This document shows, in pieces, positions 19,548 through 26,283 of a stretch of 26,283 nucleotides of DNA. Position 1 is the first letter of the stretch. The number at the start of each line of letters is the position of its first letter. The notes beneath the pieces are model-generated. The model searched no databases and was not told the origin of the DNA. It saw nothing but the letters and a program-made list of their open reading frames with translations. The translations under genes and the position numbers were made by a program. Source of the DNA: a virus; IMG/VR virus record IMGVR_UViG_3300007770_000078, positions 1 to 26,283 of that record. One strand, 5' to 3'.

Positions 19548-19735
19548 TGCCGAAAGTGAAAGGGAAAGAATTTCCGTATACCGAAGCAGGGATGCGAGCT
19601 GCTGAGCTTGCTCGAAAGACAAAGGGATCAATCAGCGACAGAGAGCTCCAGATATTTTTGGATATGGGGAGACAGCTTGCTAAAGGTAAGCGTAACAAAC
19701 CGAAGTGGACAGATCGCTCCGGTTATCGCAAATAA
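19547..19735 (+). CDS. Small basic protein next to portal
   Basis: ATG 19547 overlaps the portal stop by one base (TGATG) and has GGAG 7 bases upstream; ATG 19544 is the alternative. The 62-residue basic product (MPKVKGKEFPYTEAGMRAAE, then LARKTKG and KWTDRSGYRK) resembles short phage proteins with 'G-K-x-F-x-Y-T-x-x-G' found near portal and capsid genes. Function unknown, perhaps a virion DNA-contact protein. Its stop overlaps the next ATG (TAATG). Confidence 0.75.
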   Translation: MPKVKGKEFPYTEAGMRAAELARKTKGSISDRELQIFLDMGRQLAKGKRNKPKWTDRSGYRK

Positions 19736-19986
19736 TGAGTAACGAAGAACAACGCGGGGAGCATGCAAAGACGCTCCTCGAGGATTACATGATCGACGAG
19801 GCGTTTGAGTCGATTCGTCAGGAAATCTTATCAGCGTGGGAACACTCTGATAACACTGATGTAACTGCCAGGGAGACAGCTTACATCAGTTTGAAACTGC
19901 TTTCCCGACTGCGCACTTACTTCGAGTCTGTTGTTACGACCGGAGAATTTTCGAAGTCGGAAAAACGGGAAGCTCGGTACAACTGA
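19735..19986 (+). CDS. Conserved small head-region protein
   Basis: ATG 19735 overlaps the preceding stop. The 83-residue helical product (MSNEEQRGEHAKTLLEDYMI, then EAFESIRQEILSAWEHSDNT and AYISLKLLSRLRTYFESVV) follows the pattern of short phage proteins between portal and scaffold that read 'A-x-x-LL-x-D...W-x-x-x...D-x-x-x-RE-x-x-x...L'. No function is known to me. Two hairpins, the second with a T-tract, follow its stop. Confidence 0.75.
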   Translation: MSNEEQRGEHAKTLLEDYMIDEAFESIRQEILSAWEHSDNTDVTARETAYISLKLLSRLRTYFESVVTTGEFSKSEKREARYN

Positions 19987-20002
19987 GCTAAATCGAAACT
20001 AG

Positions 20003-20042
20003 CCCACAAGGATGTGGGGTGCCGCCTTCGGGCGGCGTTTTT
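20003..20042 (+). terminator. Double hairpin terminator before scaffold gene
   Basis: CCCACA-AGGA-TGTGGG (20003-20018) followed by GCCGCC-TTCG-GGCGGC (20021-20036) and GTTTTT. The scaffold ribosome-binding site AAGGAG begins at 20044. Confidence 0.75.
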
Positions 20043-20056
20043 CAAGGAGTAACACA

Positions 20057-21109
20057 ATGGCGGACACGCAAGAAGCACCCGTCCAGGATGCAGCTGAGCC
20101 TGGTTCTATTCAACAGGCACAACAGGCTTTCATGGGCCTTCTGGACTCGCAAGAAAACCCGGAACCCCAGGCGGAAGCCGAACCGACCGAAGAATTAGAG
20201 TCCACGGATGAAATTCCAGACGAAGATTCCGAGGCGGATTCTGAAGACGAAACCGAAGAGTTAATCGAAAACGATCCTGAAGAAGAGGACACCGAGGACG
20301 ATGAGCTCGAGGAAGAGTCAGCGAGTGAAGAAGAAGACGACGATGCCGTCTATGCCGTAAAGGTCGGCGAAGACGAGCTCGAAGTCTCCATCGATGAACT
20401 CATAAAGGGCTATTCACGGCAGTCGGATTACACCAAGAAAGCCCAAGCACTTTCTGAACAACGAAGGGAAATCGATACCCTCAAGCAACAGCACGAGGCC
20501 GAAATCCAACAGATTCAGGCAGAGCGTCAGCAGTACATGGAATCGCTCACGCAGGTCATTGAAAACTCAAACCTCGATCAATTCAATATTGATTGGGACC
20601 GTTTGAAAGCTGAAGACCCGCTCGAGTACATAACCAAGAAGCAAGAGTTTCAGGACGCTAAAGACAAAGTCGCGCAGCTGCAGCAACAGCAGCACAGAAC
20701 TGCGCAGCTTCAACAGCAGCAACACCAGGAACAATTGCAGCAGCAAATGGCTTACGAGCATGAGCAGCTGGTCCAGAAGCTTCCCGATTGGGGAGAACCT
20801 GAAAAGCAAACCACGCTCGCCGGCGAATTGCGGTCCTACTTATCGGACCAGGGTTATGTGCCTGACGAGATCGACAGCTTAATCGATCACCGATCTTTTA
20901 TCGTGGCTCACAAGGCCATGATGTACGACCGACTACGCAAGGCTGATCCTAAAGCTAAAAAGCTGAAGAACAAGCCTAAAGTTGTTCGTGGCGGAAAGGG
21001 AACGACAAAGGCCAAAGCAGCGCGGGACCGTGTGCAACAAAACAGAAACCGTCTAAAACAAACGGGCCACGTCAGAGACGCAGCTCGTGCGTTGGAAGAC
21101 TTTTTATAG
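20057..21109 (+). CDS. Capsid scaffolding / assembly protein
   Basis: ATG 20057 is preceded by AAGGAG (20044-20049). The 350-residue product has an extremely acidic first third (EELESTDEIPDEDSEADSED and so on), then a conserved block VKVGEDELEVSIDELIKGYS followed by RQSDYTKKAQAL. This is typical of phage scaffolds before DUF5309 or N4/P22-like capsids. A Gln-rich coiled coil follows (about residues 140-240, with repeated QLQQQQH), and then a basic C-terminus (KADPKAKKLKNKPKVVRGGK). The basic end probably binds the capsid inner face. It lies directly upstream of the capsid gene. Confidence 0.9.
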   Translation: MADTQEAPVQDAAEPGSIQQAQQAFMGLLDSQENPEPQAEAEPTEELESTDEIPDEDSEADSEDETEELIENDPEEEDTEDDELEEESASEEEDDDAVYAVKVGEDELEVSIDELIKGYSRQSDYTKKAQALSEQRREIDTLKQQHEAEIQQIQAERQQYMESLTQVIENSNLDQFNIDWDRLKAEDPLEYITKKQEFQDAKDKVAQLQQQQHRTAQLQQQQHQEQLQQQMAYEHEQLVQKLPDWGEPEKQTTLAGELRSYLSDQGYVPDEIDSLIDHRSFIVAHKAMMYDRLRKADPKAKKLKNKPKVVRGGKGTTKAKAARDRVQQNRNRLKQTGHVRDAARALEDFL

Positions 21110-21121
21110 GAAAAACATCTC

Positions 21122-22093
21122 ATGGCAGTTCCAAGCAATACGCGCATGACTCATAGCGCGATAGGCATGCGGGAAGATTTGTCGGGTGTCATTTATGACA
21201 TCTCACCGACAGATACCCCAATGCTTTCAAATATGGGCAAGGAATCGTGTGATCACACGAAGTTTGAGTGGCAAACTGATTCGCTCGCCGCTGCGGCCAC
21301 GAATACGAACCTAGAGGGAGACGATTCGACCGCGACCGCAGTGACAGAGACGACTCGCCTGAATAACTACACTTCCATAGCGAAGAAAGTAGTGCAGGTG
21401 AGTGGAACCTCTCAAGCGGTGGACTTTGCTGGTAAAGCAAACAAAGGCGAGCTTGCCTATCACATGTCACGTCGCGCTCAGGAATTGAAACGCGACATGG
21501 AAAAAATGATCACGGACAACGTGGCGTACAACGCTGGCGCATCCGGCACCGCTCGTGTCTCCGCTGGTCTTCCGGCATGGGTTGCAAGCAACTATCACAC
21601 TCTCGGCACCGGCGCGACGTCGGGTGCGGCAAGTACCGGTAACGGTTCTGACACCGCAACCAACGCCTCGACCGCAAACGCGATCACTGAGGCCGGCATC
21701 AAGCAGGTCTTGCGTGAGTGCTTTGACAATGGTGGTTCGCCCGACACGCTCGTCGTCGGTGCTTTCAACAAACAGGCAATCTCTGCTCTCACGCAGAGCG
21801 TAGCTCCGTTGCGTGGTGACGCTGGTGGTAAACCAGCAACGGTGACTGCAGCGGTCGATATTTACGTTTCCGATTTTGGAAGCGTACGAGTTATAACCGA
21901 CCGATTCTCTCGCGCTCGCGATGCCTGGTTCATGGACTTCGATTACTGGTGTATCTCTTACCTGCGTCCGTTCAAGCAAGAAACCCTTGCGAAAACTGGC
22001 GACTCTGAGAAACGCCACATCGTTGTCGAGTGGGGTCTCAAGTCGAAGAACGAAAAGTCCAGCGGATTCCTCGCGGACCTCTCATCTTCGTAA
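21122..22093 (+). CDS. Major capsid protein (SU10-type, DUF5309)
   Basis: The 323-residue product begins MAVPSNTRMTHSAIGMREDL and has the family blocks DISPTDTPMLSNMGK, EWQTDSLAAAATNTNLEGDD, IAKKVVQVSGTSQAVDFAGK and ELAYHMSRRAQELKRDMEKM. The C-terminal part includes SDFGSVRVITDRF and LAKTGDSEKRHIVVEWGLK. These match the HK97-fold DUF5309/SU10 major capsid family as I know it. It builds the head shell with the scaffold encoded upstream. Length is normal for the group, and an intrinsic terminator follows immediately, as expected for a very highly expressed gene. Confidence 0.93.
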   Translation: MAVPSNTRMTHSAIGMREDLSGVIYDISPTDTPMLSNMGKESCDHTKFEWQTDSLAAAATNTNLEGDDSTATAVTETTRLNNYTSIAKKVVQVSGTSQAVDFAGKANKGELAYHMSRRAQELKRDMEKMITDNVAYNAGASGTARVSAGLPAWVASNYHTLGTGATSGAASTGNGSDTATNASTANAITEAGIKQVLRECFDNGGSPDTLVVGAFNKQAISALTQSVAPLRGDAGGKPATVTAAVDIYVSDFGSVRVITDRFSRARDAWFMDFDYWCISYLRPFKQETLAKTGDSEKRHIVVEWGLKSKNEKSSGFLADLSSS

Positions 22094-22112
22094 CCACGCT
22101 GTAACCACGAAA

Positions 22113-22139
22113 AGCGCCCCTTCGGGGGCGCTTTTTTTT
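22113..22139 (+). terminator. Intrinsic terminator after the capsid gene
   Basis: AGCGCCCC-TTCG-GGGGCGCT perfect stem followed by seven T. The cUUCGg loop matches the other hairpins in the window. Confidence 0.9.
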
Positions 22140-22150
22140 GGAATTTTTTC

Positions 22151-22474
22151 ATGGCAAGAACTCGTTTTTTTGATCAGACGCCTTCGACCAAAACCTATTG
22201 GCATGACGAGCCTGACGGCACGATCACGCTGAACACGGTCCAGGACGTTGAGCCTGTAATTGAAGCCAACAAACGCATCTTTAACGAGTACGGTGACAAA
22301 CGTACTCAGGGCAAGATGGGTGAGTGGCACCTGGCGGCATCGATCCCGCAGAACGTCTGGGATCAGTGGTGCCTGGAGACGGGCGGCGCCATCAAGAAAG
22401 ACAAAAAACTCCTCGCGAAATATTTGAACTCGCCAGAGTTTAAGTACTTCCGAACTTCACCAATGGACATTTAA
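22151..22474 (+). CDS. Conserved virion-region protein
   Basis: The 107-residue product (MARTRFFDQTPSTKTYWHDE, with TITLNTVQDVEPVIEANKRI and EWHLAASIPQNVW, ending in YLNSPEFKYFRTSPMDI) resembles a family common in marine podoviruses just after the capsid gene: 'N-x-x-x...Q-DV-x-P-I-x-x-x-N-K-x-x-x-N...YLN-x-x-x-x-x-x-FRT'. It is thought to be a small structural or head-completion protein. No domain with known activity is seen. The next ATG follows the stop directly. Confidence 0.8.
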   Translation: MARTRFFDQTPSTKTYWHDEPDGTITLNTVQDVEPVIEANKRIFNEYGDKRTQGKMGEWHLAASIPQNVWDQWCLETGGAIKKDKKLLAKYLNSPEFKYFRTSPMDI

Positions 22475-22759
22475 ATGTACAGACCAGTAAAAACCCATCG
22501 GGTATCTCTAAGCACGACCAGTGCGGCGATGAGTGATGGCGTCGGCGGAACCGATACCGGTTCAGTCTGGGGCATCATGGTGACAGCAGACTCGAACTGC
22601 TTTATTGAAATCGCTGCCTCGCCGACTGCCACAACGACCAGCATGTACGTGCCGGCAAACGTCAATCCGATTTTCTTGAAAATCAATAACGGTGAAAAGG
22701 TCGCTGGCATCATGGCATCCGGCACCGGTTACTTGTACGTGACGGAGCTCAGCAGATAG
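22475..22759 (+). CDS. Small beta-rich structural protein, possible head decoration
   Basis: ATG 22475 follows the stop of the previous gene without a gap. The 94-residue product (MYRPVKTHRVSLSTTSAAMS, with SVWGIMVTADSNCFIEIA and MYVPANVNPIFLKINNGEKV, ending IMASGTGYLYVTELSR) alternates hydrophobic residues like a beta sandwich. The late part resembles the 107-residue protein at 24718 in its 'VPA...L...G-x-KV-x-I-x-AS' sequence, so the two may be distant paralogues. A decoration or fibre-base role is inference. Confidence 0.65.
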   Translation: MYRPVKTHRVSLSTTSAAMSDGVGGTDTGSVWGIMVTADSNCFIEIAASPTATTTSMYVPANVNPIFLKINNGEKVAGIMASGTGYLYVTELSR

Positions 22760-23385
22760 TGGCCTTATCCTCGTTCACCGAGCTAAAGGCCGACATCGCG
22801 AACTGGCTCGACCGGTCCGATCTCACGTCTCAAATCCCGAGCTTCATCAAGCTGGCCGAGGCCAGGTTTTCGCGTGAGCTCAAGATACGTGCGATGGAGA
22901 CCAGGTCTACCGCATCGACGACAGCGAGCGACCGCACTCTCGGCTTGCCGACCGGTTACCTCGAGATGCGGAACATCCAGATCAACACCGATCCGATCAC
23001 GTCGCTCGAGTATTTGTCTCCTGAAATGATGGACCGGTTATGGGGCGGCAGCACCAGCGGTACCCCGAAGACGTATACGCTTATCGGTGACGAGCTCTTC
23101 CTGGGGCCGGCGCCCGATTCGGTGATGACGATCGAGATGGCGTACTACAAAAAATTCGACGCGCTATCGAGCAGCACCGCGACTAACTGGCTACTCACTA
23201 ACGCGCCGGACATTTACCTTTACGGGTCACTTCTCGAAGCGGCGCCTTATCTCCAGGACACCGAAAACCTGCAGGTGTGGCAAGCGTTCTACAAAGAAGC
23301 CATCGAACGGTTGCAGCTGGCAGACGATCGCGATCGCTACTCGGGGTCAGTGCTTCGCATTACGACCACGAGCGGTAATCCGTGA
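22759..23385 (+). CDS. Head-tail adaptor protein (phage adaptor / P22 gp4-like)
   Basis: It starts at GTG 22759, overlapping the upstream stop. The 208-residue product begins MALSSFTELKADIANWLDRS and includes IPSFIKLAEARFSRELKIRA, MEYLSPEMMDRLW-type text (LEYLSPEMMDRLWGG), DELFLGPAPDSVMTIEMAYY and a C-terminal helix with LQVWQAFYKEAIERLQ. This is the layout of the 'phage adaptor protein' family that forms the ring under the portal in P22/SU10-like virions. It connects portal and tail hub. Length and order are typical. Confidence 0.88.
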   Translation: MALSSFTELKADIANWLDRSDLTSQIPSFIKLAEARFSRELKIRAMETRSTASTTASDRTLGLPTGYLEMRNIQINTDPITSLEYLSPEMMDRLWGGSTSGTPKTYTLIGDELFLGPAPDSVMTIEMAYYKKFDALSSSTATNWLLTNAPDIYLYGSLLEAAPYLQDTENLQVWQAFYKEAIERLQLADDRDRYSGSVLRITTTSGNP

Positions 23386-23924
23386 GCACGTATTGGGACG
23401 GAGATTCTCTGTCCTGGGATTCGGACGGTACGACCTGGGACGCGGCGGCAATAGCTGGCGCAGCTGCCCTTGCTATCTCTGGTGGCATGACCGACTTAGT
23501 GTCGGTGACGTTATCAGGTTCTAGTACGTTTGCTGCGCAACTCAGTGGGACACACAGCTCTACTGCAACCTTTCCAGCTAGCGTATCGTTTGCGGTTCAG
23601 CAGTCGCAATCGGAGACCGCAGCACTGACTGCGCCAGGTACTGCGACCATCGCAGTTTCAGTCGGCAACACATTAAGCAATGCACTTACTGCTGCTGCGT
23701 CGATCTCAATGGGTGTTTCCCAGGATAGCGCAGCCACAGTAGTTGCGACCTTGCCCAACTCCGCAACGATCGCAGCGAACATGGGCTATTCAGGCATCTC
23801 TGCGTTTTTGTGGACTACATCAAGCGAAGGCACGGACACCTGGACGGATCAGACTGAGTCTAGCGACACCTGGACGGATCAAACGGAATCAACAACGACA
23901 TGGACAATTCAGTATCCCTCGTAG
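23382..23924 (+). CDS. Low-complexity Ala/Ser/Thr-rich virion protein with Trp repeats
   Basis: GTG 23382 overlaps the adaptor stop (GTGA). The 180-residue product has an N-terminal Trp/Asp stretch (YWDGDSLSWDSDGTTWDAAA), then a repetitive Ala/Thr/Ser region of short beta-like units, and ends with DTWTDQTES repeated twice (23835-23894, exact 30-base period) and a related TTTWTIQYPS. I do not recognise a family. The repeats suggest a fibrous or spike accessory protein; the C-terminal tandem repeats may vary in number between strains. Confidence 0.6.
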   Translation: MSTYWDGDSLSWDSDGTTWDAAAIAGAAALAISGGMTDLVSVTLSGSSTFAAQLSGTHSSTATFPASVSFAVQQSQSETAALTAPGTATIAVSVGNTLSNALTAAASISMGVSQDSAATVVATLPNSATIAANMGYSGISAFLWTTSSEGTDTWTDQTESSDTWTDQTESTTTWTIQYPS

Positions 23925-23941
23925 CCACGGGCGGAATCAAC

Positions 23942-24448
23942 ATGAAAGAGGATAAAACTTTGGAATTAAAACTCGAGAATACCTGGACGGTTATCTGCAA
24001 GGATGCCAAAGGCCGAGAGAAGTGGCGCGAGGTCAACGACAACCTAGTCACCAACGCCGGCCTGGATGACATCCTGGACAAGTACCTAAAGGGCAGCAGC
24101 TACACTGCAGCCTGGTATGTTGGCCTCAAGGGCGCTGGCACCGCAGTCGCGGCTGACACAATGTCATCGCACTCATCCTGGAGCGAAATCACCGACTACT
24201 CACAATCTGTGCGACCAACGCTCACGCTGGGTACGGTCTCATCGCAATCAGTCGATAACAGTGCGAGCGTTGAAACATTCTCAATCAATGGCACTGCAAC
24301 TGTCGCTGGTGCTTTTTTAAACACGGACAGCACGAAATCCGGCACGTCGGGAACGCTTTACGGTGTGGTCGATTTCACGACCTCACGTTCAGTGATCTCA
24401 GGCGACACGCTCGAGGTCACAGTCACGCTGACATCTGCGAGTGCCTAA
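23942..24448 (+). CDS. Tail/fibre-region beta-rich protein
   Basis: I take ATG 23942 (MKEDKTLELKLENTWTVICK); ATG 23900 lies inside the preceding gene and adds 14 unlikely residues. The 168-residue product has EVNDNLVTNAGLDDILDKYL, AAWYVGLKGAGTAVAADTMS, SEITDYSQSVRPTLTLG, and a C-terminal stretch FSINGTATVAGAFLNTDSTK. The 'N-x-LV-T-x-x-G-x-x-x-I-x-D-x-Y...Y-x-G-L' pattern is familiar from phage tail-region proteins whose function is unknown. Probably a virion component at the tail tip. Confidence 0.75.
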   Translation: MKEDKTLELKLENTWTVICKDAKGREKWREVNDNLVTNAGLDDILDKYLKGSSYTAAWYVGLKGAGTAVAADTMSSHSSWSEITDYSQSVRPTLTLGTVSSQSVDNSASVETFSINGTATVAGAFLNTDSTKSGTSGTLYGVVDFTTSRSVISGDTLEVTVTLTSASA

Positions 24449-24450
24449 TC

Positions 24451-24717
24451 ATGGGCGTTGAAGCGAGCTACTCAAACATAAGCGATCTGAACACGTCCTG
24501 GCCGCTTGGCACGGACGTGAAGTCAGAAGGCGACCAACACCTGCGCGGCGTCAAGACGGCAATCACTGGCACCTTCGCTAACGTAGCCGGTGCCGTGACG
24601 CCGACACACACCGAACTTAATTATGTTGATGGCGTCACCAGTGCGATACAGACGCAGCTCGACAGTAAAGAGGCGTCTGGTGCAGCGGTTGCGCTCGCGA
24701 TCGCCCTGGGAGGCTAA
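24451..24717 (+). CDS. Short tail-fibre-like protein (stub of a fibre shaft)
   Basis: The 88-residue product (MGVEASYSNISDLNTSWPLG, with EGDQHLRGVKTAITGTFANV and AVTPTHTELNYVDGVTSAIQ, then TQLDSK) contains the common fibre motif 'DLN...G...EGD-x-H-x-RG-x-K-x-A...F-N-x-x-G-AVT-x-THTELN-x-x-x-GVTS-x-IQTQLD-x-K'. In other phages this begins a much longer fibre. Here it ends soon after in AVALAIALGG, so it is either a shortened separate subunit or the remnant of a fibre replaced by the genes that follow. The next ATG follows the stop without a gap. Confidence 0.75.
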   Translation: MGVEASYSNISDLNTSWPLGTDVKSEGDQHLRGVKTAITGTFANVAGAVTPTHTELNYVDGVTSAIQTQLDSKEASGAAVALAIALGG

Positions 24718-25041
24718 ATGGCAAATACCTTTAAAAACGCTGCCGCTGCAATTGGCACGAGTCGGACTGACGTTTACACCGCGCCAGCTGCGACTGCCAG
24801 TGTCATACACGCAGTCTATCTATCCAACATCGATGGCACGAGCTCAGTAGACGCGACCATCGAGGTCTACGACTCTTCCGCGACTACTTATTACCACGTC
24901 GGGAAGACCCTACCAGTGCCGGCCGACTCTACGTTAGTTCTGGATAAGCCCCTCAACCTCGAGACCGGCGACAAGGTGACCATCACCGCGTCAGCTGCAA
25001 GCGATCTCGAGGCATTTCTTTCAGTTCTTGAAATCACATGA
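24718..25041 (+). CDS. Small beta-rich fibre-region protein
   Basis: The 107-residue product begins MANTFKNAAAAIGTSRTDVY and has a regular beta pattern (VIHAVYLSNIDGTSSVDATI, then TLPVPADSTLVLDKPLNLET and GDKVTITASAASDLEAFLSV). The 'T-x-x-VYTAP-x-x-x-x-A-x-V-x-x-x-x-x-S-N' opening is common in small marine-phage virion proteins. Likely a structural component near the fibre. The stop overlaps the next ATG (ATGA). Confidence 0.7.
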   Translation: MANTFKNAAAAIGTSRTDVYTAPAATASVIHAVYLSNIDGTSSVDATIEVYDSSATTYYHVGKTLPVPADSTLVLDKPLNLETGDKVTITASAASDLEAFLSVLEIT

Positions 25042-26009
25042 GTTACTTAGGTAAATACGAGCAAAGGGCGACGAACATAAAGAGGTTTGATGCAACAGGC
25101 TCAACGTCTGCTACTCATACCTTAACGTGGGTTCCCACAAACGAACAAAGCATCATTGTTACCATAAATGGTATCAAACAGCACGAAGATGCTTACTCTG
25201 TTTCTGGGGCTGTTCTGACCCTAACTTCCGCCCTCGTATCTACCGACAAATTAGAAGTAATCGGTATTCAAGATATTGGAGTAGGCATAGTCCCGGCTGA
25301 TGGCGTTGTTAAGAATGTCCATATAGATGATTCAGCCGCAATAGCCAAAACCAAACTAGCCTCTCTTGATATCGTTAATGCAGACGTTAATGCTTCAGCG
25401 GCGATTGCAACCTCAAAGATCAGCGGTCTTGCGACATCAGCCACGACTGACACGACTGACGCCTCTAATATCTCTACAGGAACTTTAGGTACTGCACGTT
25501 TAGGTTCTGGAACAGCAGACGCTACGACATTCTTGAGGGGGGATCAGAGTTGGGCGGCGGCTGGTGGAAATAATACGCCAGCATTCCATGCTAACTATTC
25601 TAGTTACACAAATTCATGGTCAGCGGGAACTTGGACTAAAGTTCCTTTCGATACAGAAACTTTTGACACTGACAGCGACTTTGATCTTACAACAGAAAGA
25701 TTCACACCCACAACAACCGGAAAATATTATGTATATGGGCAAGTTTGCGGGAGTGCCAACAGTGGCAACTTAACATCGACTGGAGTGAGTATTTATAAAA
25801 ATGGTTCTGAGGTATTAACCAGTCGTGAAGAATTCCGTTCCGGGTCTTCATCAGCAGATGTGGAGTACAGGTTTGTAGCCGGAATCATTGATATGAATGG
25901 GAGTACCGATTATCTTGAGTTGTGGGGCAAAATAAACGCGGCCTCTGGCACTTATAGTTTATCTGGCGAGACAACCAGAGTCTTTTTTGGAGCATTTAGA
26001 TTGCTATGA
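25038..26009 (+). CDS. Tail fibre / receptor-binding protein with C1q-like C-terminal domain
   Basis: The 323-residue product has three parts. The N-terminal fold is at about 1-85 (RFDATGSTSATHTLTWVP, VTINGIKQHEDAYSVSGAVL). The shaft is at about 90-175 (HIDDSAAIAKTKLASL, ASAAIATSKISGLA, GTARLGSGTADATTFLRGDQ). The globular end is at about 180-323. This last part (PAFHANYSSY, TWTKVPFDTETFDTDSDFDL, RFTPTTTGKYYVYGQVCGSA, ending TTRVFFGAFRLL) resembles C1q/TNF-like jelly-roll trimers that bind host receptors. Base composition is clearly more AT-rich than upstream genes (sampled 37-48% versus about 58% GC), suggesting recent exchange. Confidence 0.8.
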   Translation: MSYLGKYEQRATNIKRFDATGSTSATHTLTWVPTNEQSIIVTINGIKQHEDAYSVSGAVLTLTSALVSTDKLEVIGIQDIGVGIVPADGVVKNVHIDDSAAIAKTKLASLDIVNADVNASAAIATSKISGLATSATTDTTDASNISTGTLGTARLGSGTADATTFLRGDQSWAAAGGNNTPAFHANYSSYTNSWSAGTWTKVPFDTETFDTDSDFDLTTERFTPTTTGKYYVYGQVCGSANSGNLTSTGVSIYKNGSEVLTSREEFRSGSSSADVEYRFVAGIIDMNGSTDYLELWGKINAASGTYSLSGETTRVFFGAFRLL

Positions 26010-26283
26010 TTACTTATAACGGATTAATACAACTTGGCTTCAGGCCGGAAATAGATTTTTCTCTAAAGAATGGAGCAAACGGGCCATTTATTACATTTTG
26101 GAATAGCGAATCTCCTCAACCAACAGAGTCTGAGATTGAGTCTGCTCAAGCAGAATACGACTCACAAGAATACGCCAGAAACCGCAAAGCAGAATATCCA
26201 ACCACTGACGAATTAGTGGTAGCACTATGGGAGGCAGTCATAGAAGAACGCATGGCATCGTCTATTGACCTACAGGGTAAGAG
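26006..26283 (+). CDS. Tail-fibre chaperone-like protein (3' end outside window)
   Basis: ATG 26006 overlaps the fibre stop (ATGA) and the frame is open to the window end. The 92 visible residues begin MITYNGLIQLGFRPEIDFSL and continue FITFWNSESPQPTESEIESA; the rest (QEYARNRKAEYPTTDELVVA, then LWEAVIEERMASSIDLQGK) matches the small fibre-assembly proteins that follow fibre genes in marine podoviruses ('R-x-x-EYP-x-x-x-E-L-x-x-ALW-E-x-x-x-E-x-R'). It probably helps fold or attach the fibre. It shares the fibre's AT-rich composition (about 38% GC in one sampled line), so the pair likely moved together. Confidence 0.7.
   Translation, partial: MITYNGLIQLGFRPEIDFSLKNGANGPFITFWNSESPQPTESEIESAQAEYDSQEYARNRKAEYPTTDELVVALWEAVIEERMASSIDLQGK

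Noticed and set aside
21467-22018. Minus-strand 183-codon ORF inside the capsid gene
   Set aside because: Antisense of a well-supported major capsid gene; the frame is open because of GC-rich codon structure and the product resembles nothing.
1-26283. Integrated prophage with host flanks and att sites
   Set aside because: No host genes or tRNA and no long direct repeat near both ends were seen; both ends lie in phage-like genes. Prophage status cannot be excluded outside the window.
26006-26283. Window being a complete circular genome joined end to start
   Set aside because: Joining the ends gives the chaperone-like frame a short unrelated tail, and tail tube, internal virion and lysis enzyme genes are missing.

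Overview
The window is most likely part of a temperate, podovirus-like tailed phage (or its prophage) of a Gram-negative bacterium. The evidence is a P22/SU10-type head gene order (terminase, portal, scaffold, DUF5309-type major capsid protein, gp4-like adaptor), a P4-type tyrosine integrase, a LexA/CI-type repressor facing a Cro-like gene, and several small lipobox proteins that point to an outer membrane. Most of the DNA is fairly GC-rich (hand counts of sample lines give about 58-60%), falling to about 37-48% in the tail-fibre genes at the right end. No host genes, tRNA, rRNA or CRISPR array is visible, and both ends cut through genes. The tail tube, internal virion proteins and endolysin are not in the window.

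Layout. (1) 1-2029, plus strand: tightly overlapping small genes, including an orphan HigA-type N-terminal domain, a probable lysis/membrane cluster (TM plus coiled-coil protein, DUF6356-like membrane protein, LPGC lipoprotein) and a stand-alone PD-(D/E)XK nuclease. (2) 2030-2442: a repeat-rich regulatory region with TTTGGTRTACW repeats, four helically phased TCCCAG repeats, a palindrome, a 28-codon leader ORF and a promoter. (3) 2443-5339, plus strand: six small early genes and the integrase. (4) 8854-5254, minus strand: a recombination operon (Sak4-like ATPase, DUF669, Fe-S RecB/Cas4-like nuclease) that also carries a 40-residue membrane protein and two small lipoproteins. It ends in an AlpA-like gene that overlaps the integrase 3' end head-on. 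(5) 8969-9889: repressor/Cro switch. (6) 9870-13022, plus strand: a terminator, a CHC2 primase, a RepA-like helicase, an iteron/palindrome region that could be the replication origin, a zinc-ribbon protein, an Hjc-like nuclease and a possible late regulator. (7) 13023-13443: a second repeat-rich region sharing motifs with region 2. (8) 13444-26283, plus strand: packaging, head and adaptor genes, then fibre genes, punctuated by three intrinsic terminators.

Working model (inference). CI represses divergent early promoters. The leftward operon makes recombination proteins and ends with an AlpA-type directionality factor whose mRNA is antisense to the integrase. The rightward operon makes the primase and helicase that act at the iteron region. 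Late genes start after the second repeat region. The most intriguing feature is the repeat vocabulary (TTTGGTRTACW with AGTCCCA/TCCCAG) shared by the two non-coding regions that bracket the lysogeny/early block, with related sequence in the cI-cro operator region. This could be a phage-wide operator set or recombinase arm sites.
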